DNA of 64,000 nucleotides, from the NCBI RefSeq assembly GCF_003288905.1, contig NZ_NHYL01000001.1, positions 310,001-374,000 on the forward strand, read 5' to 3'. This document shows positions 45,387 to 55,011 of the stretch, one piece after another (the first letter of the stretch is position 1; the number at the start of each line of letters is the position of its first letter). The translations under genes were made by a program, and so were the position numbers. The notes under the pieces were generated by a model, which did not search any database, had not been told where the DNA came from, and worked only from the letters and a program-made list of their open reading frames with translations. The DNA comes from Helicobacter sp. 11-8110. GTDB lineage: Bacteria; Campylobacterota; Campylobacteria; Campylobacterales; Helicobacteraceae.

Positions 45387-47040
45387 AACTCTCTATTTTG
45401 GAATTTTTACCCTAATATTTGCAATTGTTATCTTTAGTATTTTTGTTCTAAAAGACAATGCTATCTTAATTAGCACAACCCATCTAGATAAAATACTCCA
45501 AGACTCCCTACCCACACAAGCAAAAATCAAAGGAGACTATCTTTATTTTAATCTTGATGGCAAAAACTATAAAATTGCTAAAGACACGATTGATTTAAAA
45601 AGTTTTGGACAAACAATACCTTTAGAAATTACGCAAGAAAATGGTATTTTAGAAAATTTTGCTTTATTTTTGTTAGCGTTGTTATTGATGCTTGTAATTT
45701 TATTCTTTTTAACTAAACCCCAAAAAAACCTACAAAACAACTCCCAAAAAGATTCTGACTATCAAAAACAAGCACGAGCTATTGCTTCTGAAGCCTTTCT
45801 TTTGCATAATATTAAGCCCATTACTTCTCATCTTGGCTTTGAAGATGTAGCAGGAATCTCAGAAGCCAAAGAAGAGCTAAAAGAGATTGTAGATTATCTA
45901 AGATTCCCAAAAAAATACCAAGATTTTGGTGTGAAACTCCCCAAAGGCGTGCTTTTAGTAGGACCCCCTGGTGTTGGGAAAACACTCATCGCAAAAGCAT
46001 TAGCAGGAGAAGCAAAGGTTCCCTTTTATTACCAAAGTGGTGCAAGTTTTGTGCAAATTTATGTGGGAATGGGCGCTAAGAGAGTGCATGATTTATTTAC
46101 CAAAGCCAAACTCAACGCACCTGCGATTATTTTTATTGATGAAATTGATGCCGTTGGCAAGGCGCGTGGTGGAATGCGTAATGAAGAGCGCGAAACCACA
46201 CTCAACCAACTCTTAACAGAAATGGATGGTTTTGAAGATAGTAGCGGAATTATTGTCATTGGGGCGACTAACAACATAGAATCAATGGACGAAGCTCTAC
46301 TTAGAAGCGGGAGATTTGATCGACGAATTTTTATAGAATTACCCAATTTGCAAGAACGCATTAAGATTTTAAAAGTGCATACAAGAGACAAAAATTGTGA
46401 TTTTAACTATGAAGAAGTCGCTAAGCTTTGCGTGGGGTTTAGTGGAGCTGCACTTGCTTCTTTGGTCAATGAAGCGGCACTTTTTGCTATCAAGCGAAAC
46501 TCTAATATTATCCAAAAAGAAGATATTTTAAATGTTCGCGATAAGGTAATTGTAGGGATTAGAAAAAAATTAAGCTATGATGAGAAAGAAAAAGAAATCC
46601 TAGCGTATTATCAAGCCGCAAAGGCGTTTAGTGCTTATTGGTTTGAAATTCCTTTTGAAAAAATTACTTTAATGAGCAACACTCTAAAATACCTTGATAA
46701 AGAGCTCTTAAGCAAAAATGAGCTGGAAAATCAAATCAAAATTCATCTATCTGGAATTGCTGCATTAGAGTTACTTTATAATGAAAGCTATTCTTATGCT
46801 AAAGATGATTTGAATGAAGCCAAAAAATTAGCTCATAAAATGGTAGAATCTTATGGTATGGGAGAATTATTGCTTGGTAGCGAAAAAGATATGGTAAGAA
46901 TACTAGAAGATTGCAAAAATGATCGCCTAAGTTTCTTTAAAAACTATAAATATCTTTTGGAGAAAATCCAAAAAGAACTCTTAACTAAGGAAAAATTAGA
47001 ATACCACGAAATTAGAGATTTAATCCATGCAGAATTATAA
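45373..47040 (+). CDS. FtsH-like membrane AAA+ ATPase with an inactive protease motif
   Basis: 555 residues: two membrane helices (about 8-26 and 96-113), a periplasmic part between them, and a complete AAA+ domain with Walker A GPPGVGKT (197-204), Walker B DEID (256-259) and arginine fingers in RSGRFDRR. In the peptidase domain the zinc motif HExGH is YYQAAK (413-417): both His and the Glu are gone, although the later DDLNEA Asp remains. It can probably unfold but not degrade. It is the second ftsH-type gene known next to mtaB in H. pylori; a true FtsH must be elsewhere. Confidence 0.9.
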   Translation: MQKFKTLYFGIFTLIFAIVIFSIFVLKDNAILISTTHLDKILQDSLPTQAKIKGDYLYFNLDGKNYKIAKDTIDLKSFGQTIPLEITQENGILENFALFLLALLLMLVILFFLTKPQKNLQNNSQKDSDYQKQARAIASEAFLLHNIKPITSHLGFEDVAGISEAKEELKEIVDYLRFPKKYQDFGVKLPKGVLLVGPPGVGKTLIAKALAGEAKVPFYYQSGASFVQIYVGMGAKRVHDLFTKAKLNAPAIIFIDEIDAVGKARGGMRNEERETTLNQLLTEMDGFEDSSGIIVIGATNNIESMDEALLRSGRFDRRIFIELPNLQERIKILKVHTRDKNCDFNYEEVAKLCVGFSGAALASLVNEAALFAIKRNSNIIQKEDILNVRDKVIVGIRKKLSYDEKEKEILAYYQAAKAFSAYWFEIPFEKITLMSNTLKYLDKELLSKNELENQIKIHLSGIAALELLYNESYSYAKDDLNEAKKLAHKMVESYGMGELLLGSEKDMVRILEDCKNDRLSFFKNYKYLLEKIQKELLTKEKLEYHEIRDLIHAEL

Positions 47041-47350
47041 GATTTTTGGAGAATCTTGCACTCCACACTTTATTCCAAAAGAACTTTTAAATCCTTTTAG
47101 TGTAATTGGAATCCAAAAAGAATGGCAAAAATCTATTGATTACACACTCTCCACACTCAAAAAACACCAACGCATTCAAAGTATTCTTTTGGTTTTTTTT
47201 ACTCATTTGGATTTATCACTAATTTATCAGCGCAAACTAACGGAAATTTTAAAATATAAATGTAAAATTTATTTTTTTATTTCAAAAAATTCTTTTAATT
47301 TTGAAGAATGCAACCACCTAAGCCAATTTGGCTTAGTGATTGCCTTTTAA
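47027..47350 (+). CDS. Small protein of unknown function downstream of the ftsH-like gene
   Basis: 107 residues, no recognised domain; slightly hydrophobic in the middle (IQSILLVFFTHLDLSLIYQ). The start overlaps the ftsH-like gene by 14 bases and it ends head-on against the next gene, so it is probably the last gene of the aroB run. H. pylori has a hypothetical gene at the same place. Possibly a cytoplasmic partner of the ATPase (guess). Confidence 0.6.
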   Translation: MQNYKIFGESCTPHFIPKELLNPFSVIGIQKEWQKSIDYTLSTLKKHQRIQSILLVFFTHLDLSLIYQRKLTEILKYKCKIYFFISKNSFNFEECNHLSQFGLVIAF

Positions 47351-47686
47351 TTAGTAAGCTTTTCTGCCACATTGCCATTCAATTTCTTTTGCTCCAAGCA
47401 TACCTTGTGCTTGTGGAATCGCATCAACACTCACAAACATTCCCACTTTTAAAGCACTAAATTTCTCATGAGTATCCCATGCACCAAACATACCACAATC
47501 ATCTCCTTTTAACTCTGTATAAGGAAACACTTGTATTTCTACATTTCCACTTGGTCCTGCAATTGTAATTGTTTTTTTAGCATCATTAATTTGAGTAATT
47601 TGCCCATCAATATCAAAATCTGCCACTGCTGGAAGACTAAACAAACCCACTGCTAACAATCCTGTAATAATTTTCTTGATTTTCAT
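47351..47686 (-). CDS. Small exported (periplasmic) protein of unknown function
   Basis: 111 residues from ATG at 47686 (AGGATT upstream), with a signal peptide MKIKKIITGLLAVGLFSLPAVA cut before DFDID. The mature part is mostly beta (IDGQITQINDAKKTITIAGPSGNVEIQVFPYTELKGDD), suggesting an OB-like fold. Cys pairs occur late (DDCGMFG, EWQCGRK). A frame to 47713 would add nine residues of unlikely sequence. A TTGACA (47745-47750, minus strand) lies upstream with a poor -10 partner. Single gene; role unknown. Confidence 0.75.
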   Translation of the reverse strand: MKIKKIITGLLAVGLFSLPAVADFDIDGQITQINDAKKTITIAGPSGNVEIQVFPYTELKGDDCGMFGAWDTHEKFSALKVGMFVSVDAIPQAQGMLGAKEIEWQCGRKAY

Positions 47687-47852
47687 TTTTAATCCTTTCT
47701 TGTAAAAATTCATTTAGAATTGTAGTAGTTTTTTGTGTATTTTTTGTCAAGATTAATAAAATTTTTCTTGAAATTTCTATCAATCGCAAAACTACATTCC
47801 ATACCAAGATTCTAATTTTTATGATAAAATCCCACGCTAAAAAGGCTTATAT

Positions 47853-48806
47853 TTGAAAGAACCTATTATTAAGCAAAACACTCTCATGTTAGCTCCATTG
47901 GCAGGTTATAGCGATTTACCCTTTAGAGAAGTTGTTAAAAAGTTTGGTGCAGATATTACTGTGAGTGAGATGATAAGTGTCCATGCTCTTGCTTTTCAAA
48001 ATAAAAAAACCATTAAAATGATAGAAAAATCTCCCCTTGAAAATCCCTTTGCATTGCAAATTGCAGGGAATGATTTCCAGATTATCCAAAGGGCTGTTGA
48101 ATTTTTAAATCAATTCAAAGATTCTATTCAGATTCTTGATCTAAACTGCGGCTGTCCTGCTCCAAAAGTCTCAAGTCATGGGAGTGGAAGTTCTTTGCTT
48201 AAAGACTTAAATAAGCTAGTTAAGATTCTAAATCTTTTAAGAAAAACTAGTCTTTTCCCCTATCTTAGTGTTAAGGTTCGTTTAGGATTTGATAAAAAAA
48301 TCCCTTTAGAAATTGCCAAAGCTCTTAGCGATTCTCCTATTGATTATGTTGTGGTGCATGGCAGAACTAAGAGCGATGGTTATAAAAAAGACAAAATTGA
48401 TTATGATTCAATTAGAATCATTAAAGAAAATATTCCTCACCCACTTATCGCAAATGGTGAAATTAATTCCCCAGAAACAGCAAAAAAAGTGAAAGAATTC
48501 ACAGGGGCTGATGGTATTATGATAGGAAGATCTGCTATTGAAAAGCCATGGATTTTTACACAAATTAAAAATAATCTAGAAGAATCAGTTGCGCTAAGAA
48601 AACAAGTTGCCCTAGAACATTTTGATAGAACAATTGAATTTAGAGGGGATTATGGAGCCATTATGTTTAGAAAGAACCTCCACGCCTACTCTAAAGGACT
48701 AAAAGGTGCTAGTGAGTTTCGCAGCAAAGTTAATGCTATCACCAACCCAACTACTATGCGTGAGGAGATTTTAAATTTCTTTTCGCATAGCGATTTTGAA
48801 AATTAG
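47853..48806 (+). CDS. dus: tRNA-dihydrouridine synthase (DusB type)
   Basis: FMN enzyme that reduces uridine to dihydrouridine in tRNA. 317 residues, TTG start at 47853 with AAAGG upstream. Motifs: [59 protein letters not shown] with the catalytic Cys, [21 protein letters not shown] and [19 protein letters not shown] lies 30 bases upstream. It converges on the chemoreceptor gene with a 4-base overlap. Confidence 0.93.
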   Translation: MKEPIIKQNTLMLAPLAGYSDLPFREVVKKFGADITVSEMISVHALAFQNKKTIKMIEKSPLENPFALQIAGNDFQIIQRAVEFLNQFKDSIQILDLNCGCPAPKVSSHGSGSSLLKDLNKLVKILNLLRKTSLFPYLSVKVRLGFDKKIPLEIAKALSDSPIDYVVVHGRTKSDGYKKDKIDYDSIRIIKENIPHPLIANGEINSPETAKKVKEFTGADGIMIGRSAIEKPWIFTQIKNNLEESVALRKQVALEHFDRTIEFRGDYGAIMFRKNLHAYSKGLKGASEFRSKVNAITNPTTMREEILNFFSHSDFEN

Positions 48807-50398
48807 CATTTAAAAGAATCAAGCTGATCATTTAGTCCATTTGCTTTTTCTGAAATTTCTTGCGTAATTTCATTAATCAAATCTACACTTTGTGTATTTT
48901 CTTGTGTAAGTTTTTCCACTTCTCCTACTTGTTTTAAGACTTCACTTACATTAGAAAAGAGATCTTGCATTTTCTGCATTGTCTCCAAAGATGCCTGCAC
49001 AGAACCTTCCAAAGCCTTAACATTACTTTCAAGGATTCTAGTGCTATCCATAGAAGAATCAGAAACCCTGCTAATTTTTTGAACATTATCGCTCATTGCA
49101 CTATTAGAATCGCTAATAGACTGAATAATAGTATTCACAACTGCATTAATTTCACTCAAGCTTTTTTGCGTTCTTTCTGCTAGTTTCCTTACCTCATCAG
49201 CTACTACAGCAAATCCCCTGCCTGCTTCTCCAGCCCGTGCTGCTTCAATATTAGCATTAAGTGCCAATAAGCTTGTTTGATCAGCAATTTCAGAAATTAT
49301 ACTCAAAACATCTTTGATTTTGTCTGTTTCTTGTGCGCTCATTGCCAATCCATCTGCAATATGATGCTCTGCATTAACATTTTCTTGCACATCATTAGCT
49401 ACTTGGATAAGCATTTCTTTTGTTTGCAAAAGTTGCTTAGTTGTTTCTTGGATATTGTGAGTATTTCTTTGCACCAATTCCATTGAATCGCTTAGCATAC
49501 TCTCAATATTTTTCCCAAGCTTGGTGCTATTTTGGACTACTTCTACAGACTTCCCTATTCTTTCATTAATCTCTTTAGAAGCCACAAAAAGCCTGTTGGC
49601 TTGAGCAATGTTTTGATGACTTAGCTCTTTAGCATTTGAAACCATATTTCCAATTTTTTCTATAAAATCATTAATATAAGAATTTGCTCTAGATATTTCA
49701 TTGCCATTTTTTGCAGGCAAACGCTTAGTCAAATCCCCATCGCCTTGAGAGAGATCATAAGCCATATTAGATAAATTAGAAATTGGATAAAAAACCCAAC
49801 GATTAATAAAAAACAAAAGCAACAACAATAAAATAACACCCACTAACACTATATAAAATACAATTTTATATTTTATAACATTAGAATTTTCAACTAATTC
49901 TTTACTTGAAACTTGCATTTCAGCAACTCCAAGCACATCGCCTATTTGCGAAGTAGCATGACACATAAGACAAGACTCTTCTGCGATAATTGGCTTTGCC
50001 ATTAAATAACCCTTGTCTTTATTAGCTTCATAAGGTCGTAACAATTCTTCTTTACTAGCAAAAACATCTAAAATCTCTTGCTTATTTGTATATTCTTTAT
50101 CAAGCCCCATAAGTTCAATAACATTTTTAGCAGGAAAAACTTCCATATTCACAATTCCAGGAACTTTTTTAGATCCCTCAATAAAGCTACCTATAATTAT
50201 GGGATCTCCTGTATTCATAGCCACTTCCAATCCCTCAAAAAGCATTGCATTAAGTTTGTTTAGCTCCTTTCTAAAGCTATCTTCTACAATGTTCTCTAGC
50301 CCCCTGTTGAGATTAAAATGCACCAACCCCAAAAGCACTGCCAAAAATACTACAATAAGCGCAATAATTTTAGATCGAATTGTTTTGAATATTTTCAT
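48803..50398 (-). CDS. Methyl-accepting chemotaxis protein with a periplasmic CxxCH haem motif
   Basis: 531 residues: membrane helix at about 10-28, a periplasmic sensor (29-175), a second helix (about 177-200), HAMP ([28 protein letters not shown]), then the signalling domain with [45 protein letters not shown]. The sensor contains Cys143-Leu-Met-Cys146-His147, a c-type haem attachment motif, near PIIAEE. So it may bind haem c and sense redox state, gas or energy (family: Tll0287-like/DUF3365 sensors, by pattern only). It has its own -10 box. Confidence 0.88.
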   Translation of the reverse strand: MKIFKTIRSKIIALIVVFLAVLLGLVHFNLNRGLENIVEDSFRKELNKLNAMLFEGLEVAMNTGDPIIIGSFIEGSKKVPGIVNMEVFPAKNVIELMGLDKEYTNKQEILDVFASKEELLRPYEANKDKGYLMAKPIIAEESCLMCHATSQIGDVLGVAEMQVSSKELVENSNVIKYKIVFYIVLVGVILLLLLLFFINRWVFYPISNLSNMAYDLSQGDGDLTKRLPAKNGNEISRANSYINDFIEKIGNMVSNAKELSHQNIAQANRLFVASKEINERIGKSVEVVQNSTKLGKNIESMLSDSMELVQRNTHNIQETTKQLLQTKEMLIQVANDVQENVNAEHHIADGLAMSAQETDKIKDVLSIISEIADQTSLLALNANIEAARAGEAGRGFAVVADEVRKLAERTQKSLSEINAVVNTIIQSISDSNSAMSDNVQKISRVSDSSMDSTRILESNVKALEGSVQASLETMQKMQDLFSNVSEVLKQVGEVEKLTQENTQSVDLINEITQEISEKANGLNDQLDSFKC

Positions 50399-50451
50399 GT
50401 CCTATAATCCCCAGCTTTCTAAAAAGAGTTATCTAAAAAACTTTAGGTGGC

Positions 50452-50457
50452 ATTATA
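50452..50457 (-). promoter_or_regulatory. -10 box of the chemoreceptor gene
   Basis: Minus-strand TATAAT inside a small GGTG/CACC inverted repeat, 54-59 bases before the ATG. No -35 hexamer is recognisable. The surrounding 146-base gap holds no other clear feature. Confidence 0.5.
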
Positions 50458-50544
50458 CACCATTTACTTTTTTAATTTCATTAAATGTACTTTCAAAAAC
50501 TTTTTCATCTCCTATCGCAATCTAAACCTTCATATTTTTTATCA

Positions 50545-51867
50545 TTACAAATTTATATCATCTCTAGCAAAAGGCATTTTGATTTGAAACTCCACCCCAT
50601 CTTTGCAGTTGCTATAAGAAATGCTGCCACCCATTTTTTCCAAAATCACAAAAACCATGGCAAGTCCAATCCCACTACCATTTTCTTTAGTTGTAAAATA
50701 ACTCTCAAAAATTTTCTTTCCTATCTCTTCGCTAATACCACCACCATTATCTCTAATCTTTAAAAAACAAAGTTTATTTTTCTGATCTTTATCACAAGAA
50801 ATCACAATCTTCCCCTCATCAATCTCATTTTTTAAAAACCTTGCTTTAATCGCATCAATAGCATTATCCAAAAGCACCACAATAATTTGCTGAAATTCAT
50901 TTTTACTAGCCAAAATACTCGCTTTTTCATCTATGTTAAGTTCTATTGTAATTCTTTTGTCTATAAGCTGATAAAACAACTCTAAAATATTCTTAATTGC
51001 CTCATAAGCCCCAAATCTCTCCATATCCTTTGATGGTTTAAAAAATTCTCTAAATTCATCAATAGTTTTTGACATAAATCGAATTTGTTCAGACATAATT
51101 TTAATATACTTCTCAAACCTCTCTTTATCAAGCTCTCCATATTGTCTCATTTCTTTAAGATTTTGGCACAATAAATAAAGTGAATTAAGTGGCTGCTTCC
51201 ACTGATGCGCGATATTTCCAAGCATTTTCCCCATTTCTTCCATTTTGCTTTTTTGTATCAACATAGCCTGCCTATTGCGTAATTTCTGCTCTAATTCCAC
51301 AATCTCTGAAATATCTACAAAAGCAAAATATAATGCCTTTTTGCCTTCATAAACAAAAGCATGAACCGAAACAATCACAGGCAAATTTTTGCGCTCATTT
51401 TTTATAATAGTTTTAAAATTTTGTTTCTTTTTGTGCTCTAATGCTTCATTAATCTTTGATAAAACAAAATTTTGCGATTCTAAGTCCCCAAATAACTCCA
51501 AAAAACATTCTTTCATTGCTTTTATATTTAAGATTTCTAATGCGCTTTGATTGTATTTTAAAATCTCAAACCTTTCTACTTTGGAATATTTCGCAATCAC
51601 AATAGGATTTAAACTATTTTCAAATAAATATTCTGATAAATGATCGCTGTGTATTCTCTTAGCTACTTCATATTCAAGCTGCATAGCTAATTCTTCACTT
51701 AAAATTTTGATTTTTTCTTGCTTTTCTGTTAGTGTTGTTTCTAGCTTTGTTTTGTCTTGCAAGATTTTTCTATAATTAAAAACAAAAAATAACAAAAGCC
51801 AAGTTATCGCAACCAAAATTCCAAAGATTAAGATTCCAATTGAATAGTTTTCATTCCACTCTAGCAT
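50545..51867 (-). CDS. Membrane sensor histidine kinase with PAS domain (orphan)
   Basis: 440 residues from ATG at 51867; TTG at 51879 is possible. One N-terminal membrane helix (about 8-29), a coiled-coil linker, a PAS-like region (about 60-190), the HisKA box with phospho-acceptor NIAHQWKQPLNSLYLL, and the HATPase domain with DNAIDAI, DNGGGI and GSGIGLAMV. No response-regulator gene lies beside it, so its partner is elsewhere. It is followed, after a gap, by the chemoreceptor gene. Confidence 0.9.
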   Translation of the reverse strand: MLEWNENYSIGILIFGILVAITWLLLFFVFNYRKILQDKTKLETTLTEKQEKIKILSEELAMQLEYEVAKRIHSDHLSEYLFENSLNPIVIAKYSKVERFEILKYNQSALEILNIKAMKECFLELFGDLESQNFVLSKINEALEHKKKQNFKTIIKNERKNLPVIVSVHAFVYEGKKALYFAFVDISEIVELEQKLRNRQAMLIQKSKMEEMGKMLGNIAHQWKQPLNSLYLLCQNLKEMRQYGELDKERFEKYIKIMSEQIRFMSKTIDEFREFFKPSKDMERFGAYEAIKNILELFYQLIDKRITIELNIDEKASILASKNEFQQIIVVLLDNAIDAIKARFLKNEIDEGKIVISCDKDQKNKLCFLKIRDNGGGISEEIGKKIFESYFTTKENGSGIGLAMVFVILEKMGGSISYSNCKDGVEFQIKMPFARDDINL

Positions 51868-51896
51868 TTTAATCCACAAATTTAATTTTATCTAAG

Positions 51897-51902
51897 ATTA
51901 TA
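51897..51902 (-). promoter_or_regulatory. -10 box of the histidine kinase gene
   Basis: Minus-strand TATAAT, 30 bases upstream of the ATG at 51867; the predicted start is at about 51890. On the other strand, TAAAAT (51969-51974) could be the glyS -10. Confidence 0.5.
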
Positions 51903-52003
51903 ACAAAATTATTCCAAATCAAAATCAATTAATCATGCTATTAAAGCTTTTTATTGTATTAGTTTTGTTAAAATTCCGTTCATTTTTATTTTAAGGCATT
52001 GTA

Positions 52004-54046
52004 ATGACAACGACTTTTTTACTTGAAATCGGAACTCAAGAGCTTCCTGCAATCCCGCTTCTAACAGAGCTTCCAAATATTAAGCCTAAATTTGCAAAAA
52101 TTTTAGAAAAATATCGCTTATTATGCGACTTTGATTTTTTCTACACACCAAGGCGTTTAGTTCTCATTGCAAAACAATTCCCAATTACACAAAAATCTCA
52201 AACACTTGAATTTTTTGGACCGCCTTTAAATATCGCTTACAAAGATGATGAACCAACACAAGCTGCGCTAGGTTTTTTTAAAAAATGCGGAATCACTCAA
52301 CAAGAAGCCACCACTCTCATAAAAGATGGTAAAGAAATCTTATATTTCAAAAAAGAATCTCCGCAAACACCTGCACAAGATCTGCTCCAAACTATTACAC
52401 AAGAATTTTTAGAATCACTAAACTTTGGAAAAAGTATGCGTTGGAGCAATCACAGAGAATCTTTTATACGCCCTATTTCTTGGATTCTCTGTTTACTAAA
52501 TGACACTCTTATCCCCCTTCATCTTTATGGCATAAACTCTAAAAGTCAGACTTTTATTCATCGTAATATCAGCTTTGATGCCAAAGAAGTTGCAAGTTTT
52601 GAAGACTACTTCCAAGTCTTACAAGAAGGCAAGATTATTCTCAAACAAGATCAAAGACGCGAAAAGATTTTGCAAGAAATCCAAGCTATCCAAGCCCAAA
52701 AAGGGATTAAAGTTGAAATTGATGAGGGGCTTTTAGAAGAGATAGTTAGTATTACTGAATACCCAACAGCACTTTTTGGTGAATTTAGCGAATACTTTTT
52801 AGAGTTACCACCACCTTGTATCATCACTTCAATGAAAATCAATCAGCGCTATTTTGCAACCTACAAAAATGAAAAACTCCACAATGGCTTTGTAATGGTT
52901 TCTAATAGCCTTTCAGAAAAAAATCAAATCATCATTGAAGGCAATGTTAAAGTTTTAAAAGCTAGATTAGAAGATGCACTCTTTTTCTACCATAATGACT
53001 TAAAAAATGGCTTAAATCCAGAAAAACTCAAAGAGGTTACTTTTGTTGAGGGATTAGGGACAATGTGGGATAAAGCCCAAAGAGAGAGACAAATTATCAA
53101 GATACTAGCACCGCTTTATCAAACAAATTTCAATTCACAAGATTTTGGGCTTACTTTAGAGATTCTAGACCAAGCCTCTAGCCTTTCTAAAGCAGATTTA
53201 ATGAGCGAAATGGTCTATGAATTCACCGATTTGCAAGGTATTATGGGTTATTACTATGCCAATGCTTTAGGTTATGAGAGCAATGTCGCTTTAGCAATCA
53301 AAGAACAATACTTGCCAAACTCTGAAGAAAGCCCACTTCCAAGCAATCTTATTAGCGCTTTTGTTGCCCTTGCTTACAAACTTGATAATCTTTTGGGATT
53401 ATTTAGTGTCAAAAAAATCCCAAGTGGCTCTAGAGATCCATTTGCCCTAAGACGCGCAGCAATCGGAATCATTAAGATTATTTTACATTTTAACTTACCT
53501 TTTAATCTCAAAAAGATTTTTTCTCTTCTTGCACCACTTTATCGCCCTTTTGACTTGCAACAATTAGAAAGTTTTATTTTAGAGCGACTAGATTCTATGC
53601 TTTCTTTTAATGTTTCATTACTTCGCGCGGTTTTAGCCACCGGAGAGAGAGATTTATTGCAAATCTATCAAAAGCTCTCTGTATTAGATTCTATCCTAAA
53701 AAATCAAGATAAAACCCTATTAACACAAACTTTCAAGCGAGTAGCAAACATCACCAAAGAGATTAATTTAGATTCTAATCTTTCTATTAAAACTGACAAA
53801 CTTTTAGCTAGTGAAGAAATAGAACTCTACAAAGCTTTTTGTGCTTATGAAGAAAAGTCTGCAACTTTAAATTACCAAGAACAATTAGAGAATCTCTTAG
53901 CATTAAATCCACTTTTAAGTCGCTTTTTTGATAAAGTTTTGGTTAATGCGCCTGATGAAGATTTTAAAAACAATCGTAAAAATCTTATCGCTAAAATCTA
54001 CAAAGCTTTCCTTGAAATCGCAGACATCAAAGAAATTAGCTTTTAG
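52004..54046 (+). CDS. glyS: Glycyl-tRNA synthetase beta subunit
   Basis: Charges tRNA-Gly together with GlyQ. 680 residues, normal length. Visible: LLEIGTQELPAIPLL at the start, the KSMRWSNHRESFIRPISWILCL region, ITSMKINQRYFATY, LEDALFFYHNDLKNGL, FVEGLGTMWDKAQRERQI, QGIMGYYYA and PSGSRDPFALRRAAIGIIKI with the HD/anticodon-related end. AAGGC precedes the ATG. The alpha subunit gene is not here. Confidence 0.97.
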   Translation: MTTTFLLEIGTQELPAIPLLTELPNIKPKFAKILEKYRLLCDFDFFYTPRRLVLIAKQFPITQKSQTLEFFGPPLNIAYKDDEPTQAALGFFKKCGITQQEATTLIKDGKEILYFKKESPQTPAQDLLQTITQEFLESLNFGKSMRWSNHRESFIRPISWILCLLNDTLIPLHLYGINSKSQTFIHRNISFDAKEVASFEDYFQVLQEGKIILKQDQRREKILQEIQAIQAQKGIKVEIDEGLLEEIVSITEYPTALFGEFSEYFLELPPPCIITSMKINQRYFATYKNEKLHNGFVMVSNSLSEKNQIIIEGNVKVLKARLEDALFFYHNDLKNGLNPEKLKEVTFVEGLGTMWDKAQRERQIIKILAPLYQTNFNSQDFGLTLEILDQASSLSKADLMSEMVYEFTDLQGIMGYYYANALGYESNVALAIKEQYLPNSEESPLPSNLISAFVALAYKLDNLLGLFSVKKIPSGSRDPFALRRAAIGIIKIILHFNLPFNLKKIFSLLAPLYRPFDLQQLESFILERLDSMLSFNVSLLRAVLATGERDLLQIYQKLSVLDSILKNQDKTLLTQTFKRVANITKEINLDSNLSIKTDKLLASEEIELYKAFCAYEEKSATLNYQEQLENLLALNPLLSRFFDKVLVNAPDEDFKNNRKNLIAKIYKAFLEIADIKEISF

Positions 54047-54055
54047 GAATTGTTG

Positions 54056-54676
54056 TTGAATTTTTTTAACTCTTTAGATCTTACCAAACTCAAAAAAGAA
54101 ATTGATAGAAAAAAGCAAGACTACCCCCAAGAGTGGCTAGGCAGAAGCCTAGCCTACACGCCATACCAACCACGCCCCATTAAAACAATCCTAACAAAAA
54201 CCAAAGATTTCAATCCTAAAAATATCTATCAAATCCCTCTAACCAATGATTTTTTACAAATTGCTAAAACCAACGAAACTCTAGCTTCTTGTTTTTCGGT
54301 TTATTCTTTAGAGAATCTAACCTTTATCCGACGCTATGTCCAAATACCCCTTATCTTTAATTATCCCATAGTTGATTCTTATCAGATTCTAGAATCACTA
54401 GTTTTTGGCGCTGATTGTATTATTTTAAATCCTGCCATTTTATCTCAAAAAGAACTTAAAGAACTTAATGATTTCACCATCAAACTTGGATTGCAAAGTA
54501 TTTTTAAAATAACCACTAAAGAAGATTTGCGTAAGGCTATTTTTGCTGGTGTGGAGATTCTAAACATACAAGATTCTATTGATTTAATCCCCCTTATACC
54601 AAATAACAAAATCATTCTTGCCAATCAAGCATTCCAAAAAACAAAAGGGGTTGATTCTTGCTTTGTTTTTCTTTAA
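54056..54676 (+). CDS. TrpC-like (indole-glycerol-phosphate synthase fold) protein, catalytic residues lost
   Basis: About 206 residues with no ATG start: TTG at 54056 has AGGA seven bases upstream; TTG codons at 54050 and 54053 also fit. The segment PIVDSYQILESLVFGADCIILNPAILSQKELKELNDFTIKLGLQ clearly resembles TrpC (FIIDPYQxxEAxxxGADAxLL...L...A..LGL). But the catalytic Lys of the LRKDF motif is Asn102 and the later VEV Glu is Lys141, and the closing phosphate-binding motifs are poor. Probably not an active TrpC. Directly after glyS; H. pylori has a hypothetical gene in this position. Confidence 0.65.
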   Translation: MNFFNSLDLTKLKKEIDRKKQDYPQEWLGRSLAYTPYQPRPIKTILTKTKDFNPKNIYQIPLTNDFLQIAKTNETLASCFSVYSLENLTFIRRYVQIPLIFNYPIVDSYQILESLVFGADCIILNPAILSQKELKELNDFTIKLGLQSIFKITTKEDLRKAIFAGVEILNIQDSIDLIPLIPNNKIILANQAFQKTKGVDSCFVFL

Positions 54677-54759
54677 AAACATAAAAAAATAAAAAATTAA
54701 GCATTATTTTAGAATCTTTTGGTTAAAAACTTTGATTTAATTTTCCTTAAGGAGCGTCC

Positions 54760-55011
54760 ATGTCTTTAATGATTAATGAAGAATGCATTGCTTGTGATGC
54801 CTGTCGTGAAGAGTGTCCAAATGAAGCGATTGATGAGGGAGATCCTTATTACATTATTGATCCTGAGCTTTGCACTGAATGCTATGGTTTTTATGATGAA
54901 CCTGCTTGTTTATCGGTTTGTCCTGTAGATGCGATTGTCTCTGATCCTGACAATATCGAATCACTTGAAGAATTAAAATTCAAACATTCTCAAATCCGCA
55001 AAGAAGATTAA
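54760..55011 (+). CDS. fdx: 2[4Fe-4S] ferredoxin (Allochromatium type)
   Basis: 83 residues, small electron carrier. First cluster: Cys9, Cys12, Cys15, Cys19 in ECIACDACREECP. Second: CTECYGFYDEPACLSVCP, with the long 8-residue insertion between the second and third Cys that marks the Alvin/YfhL type. Extra acidic C-terminal tail. GGAG lies upstream, and a TAGAAT possible -10 about 50 bases before. Its stop overlaps the ppx start. Confidence 0.94.
   Translation: MSLMINEECIACDACREECPNEAIDEGDPYYIIDPELCTECYGFYDEPACLSVCPVDAIVSDPDNIESLEELKFKHSQIRKED

Noticed and set aside
50453-50533. Minus-strand frame MKV-stop-IAIGDEKVFESTFNEIKKVNGV upstream of the chemoreceptor
   Set aside because: Protein-like but interrupted by TAG after three codons and only 26 codons long; it has no clear family and contains the chemoreceptor -10 box. 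A gene relic is possible but not supportable.
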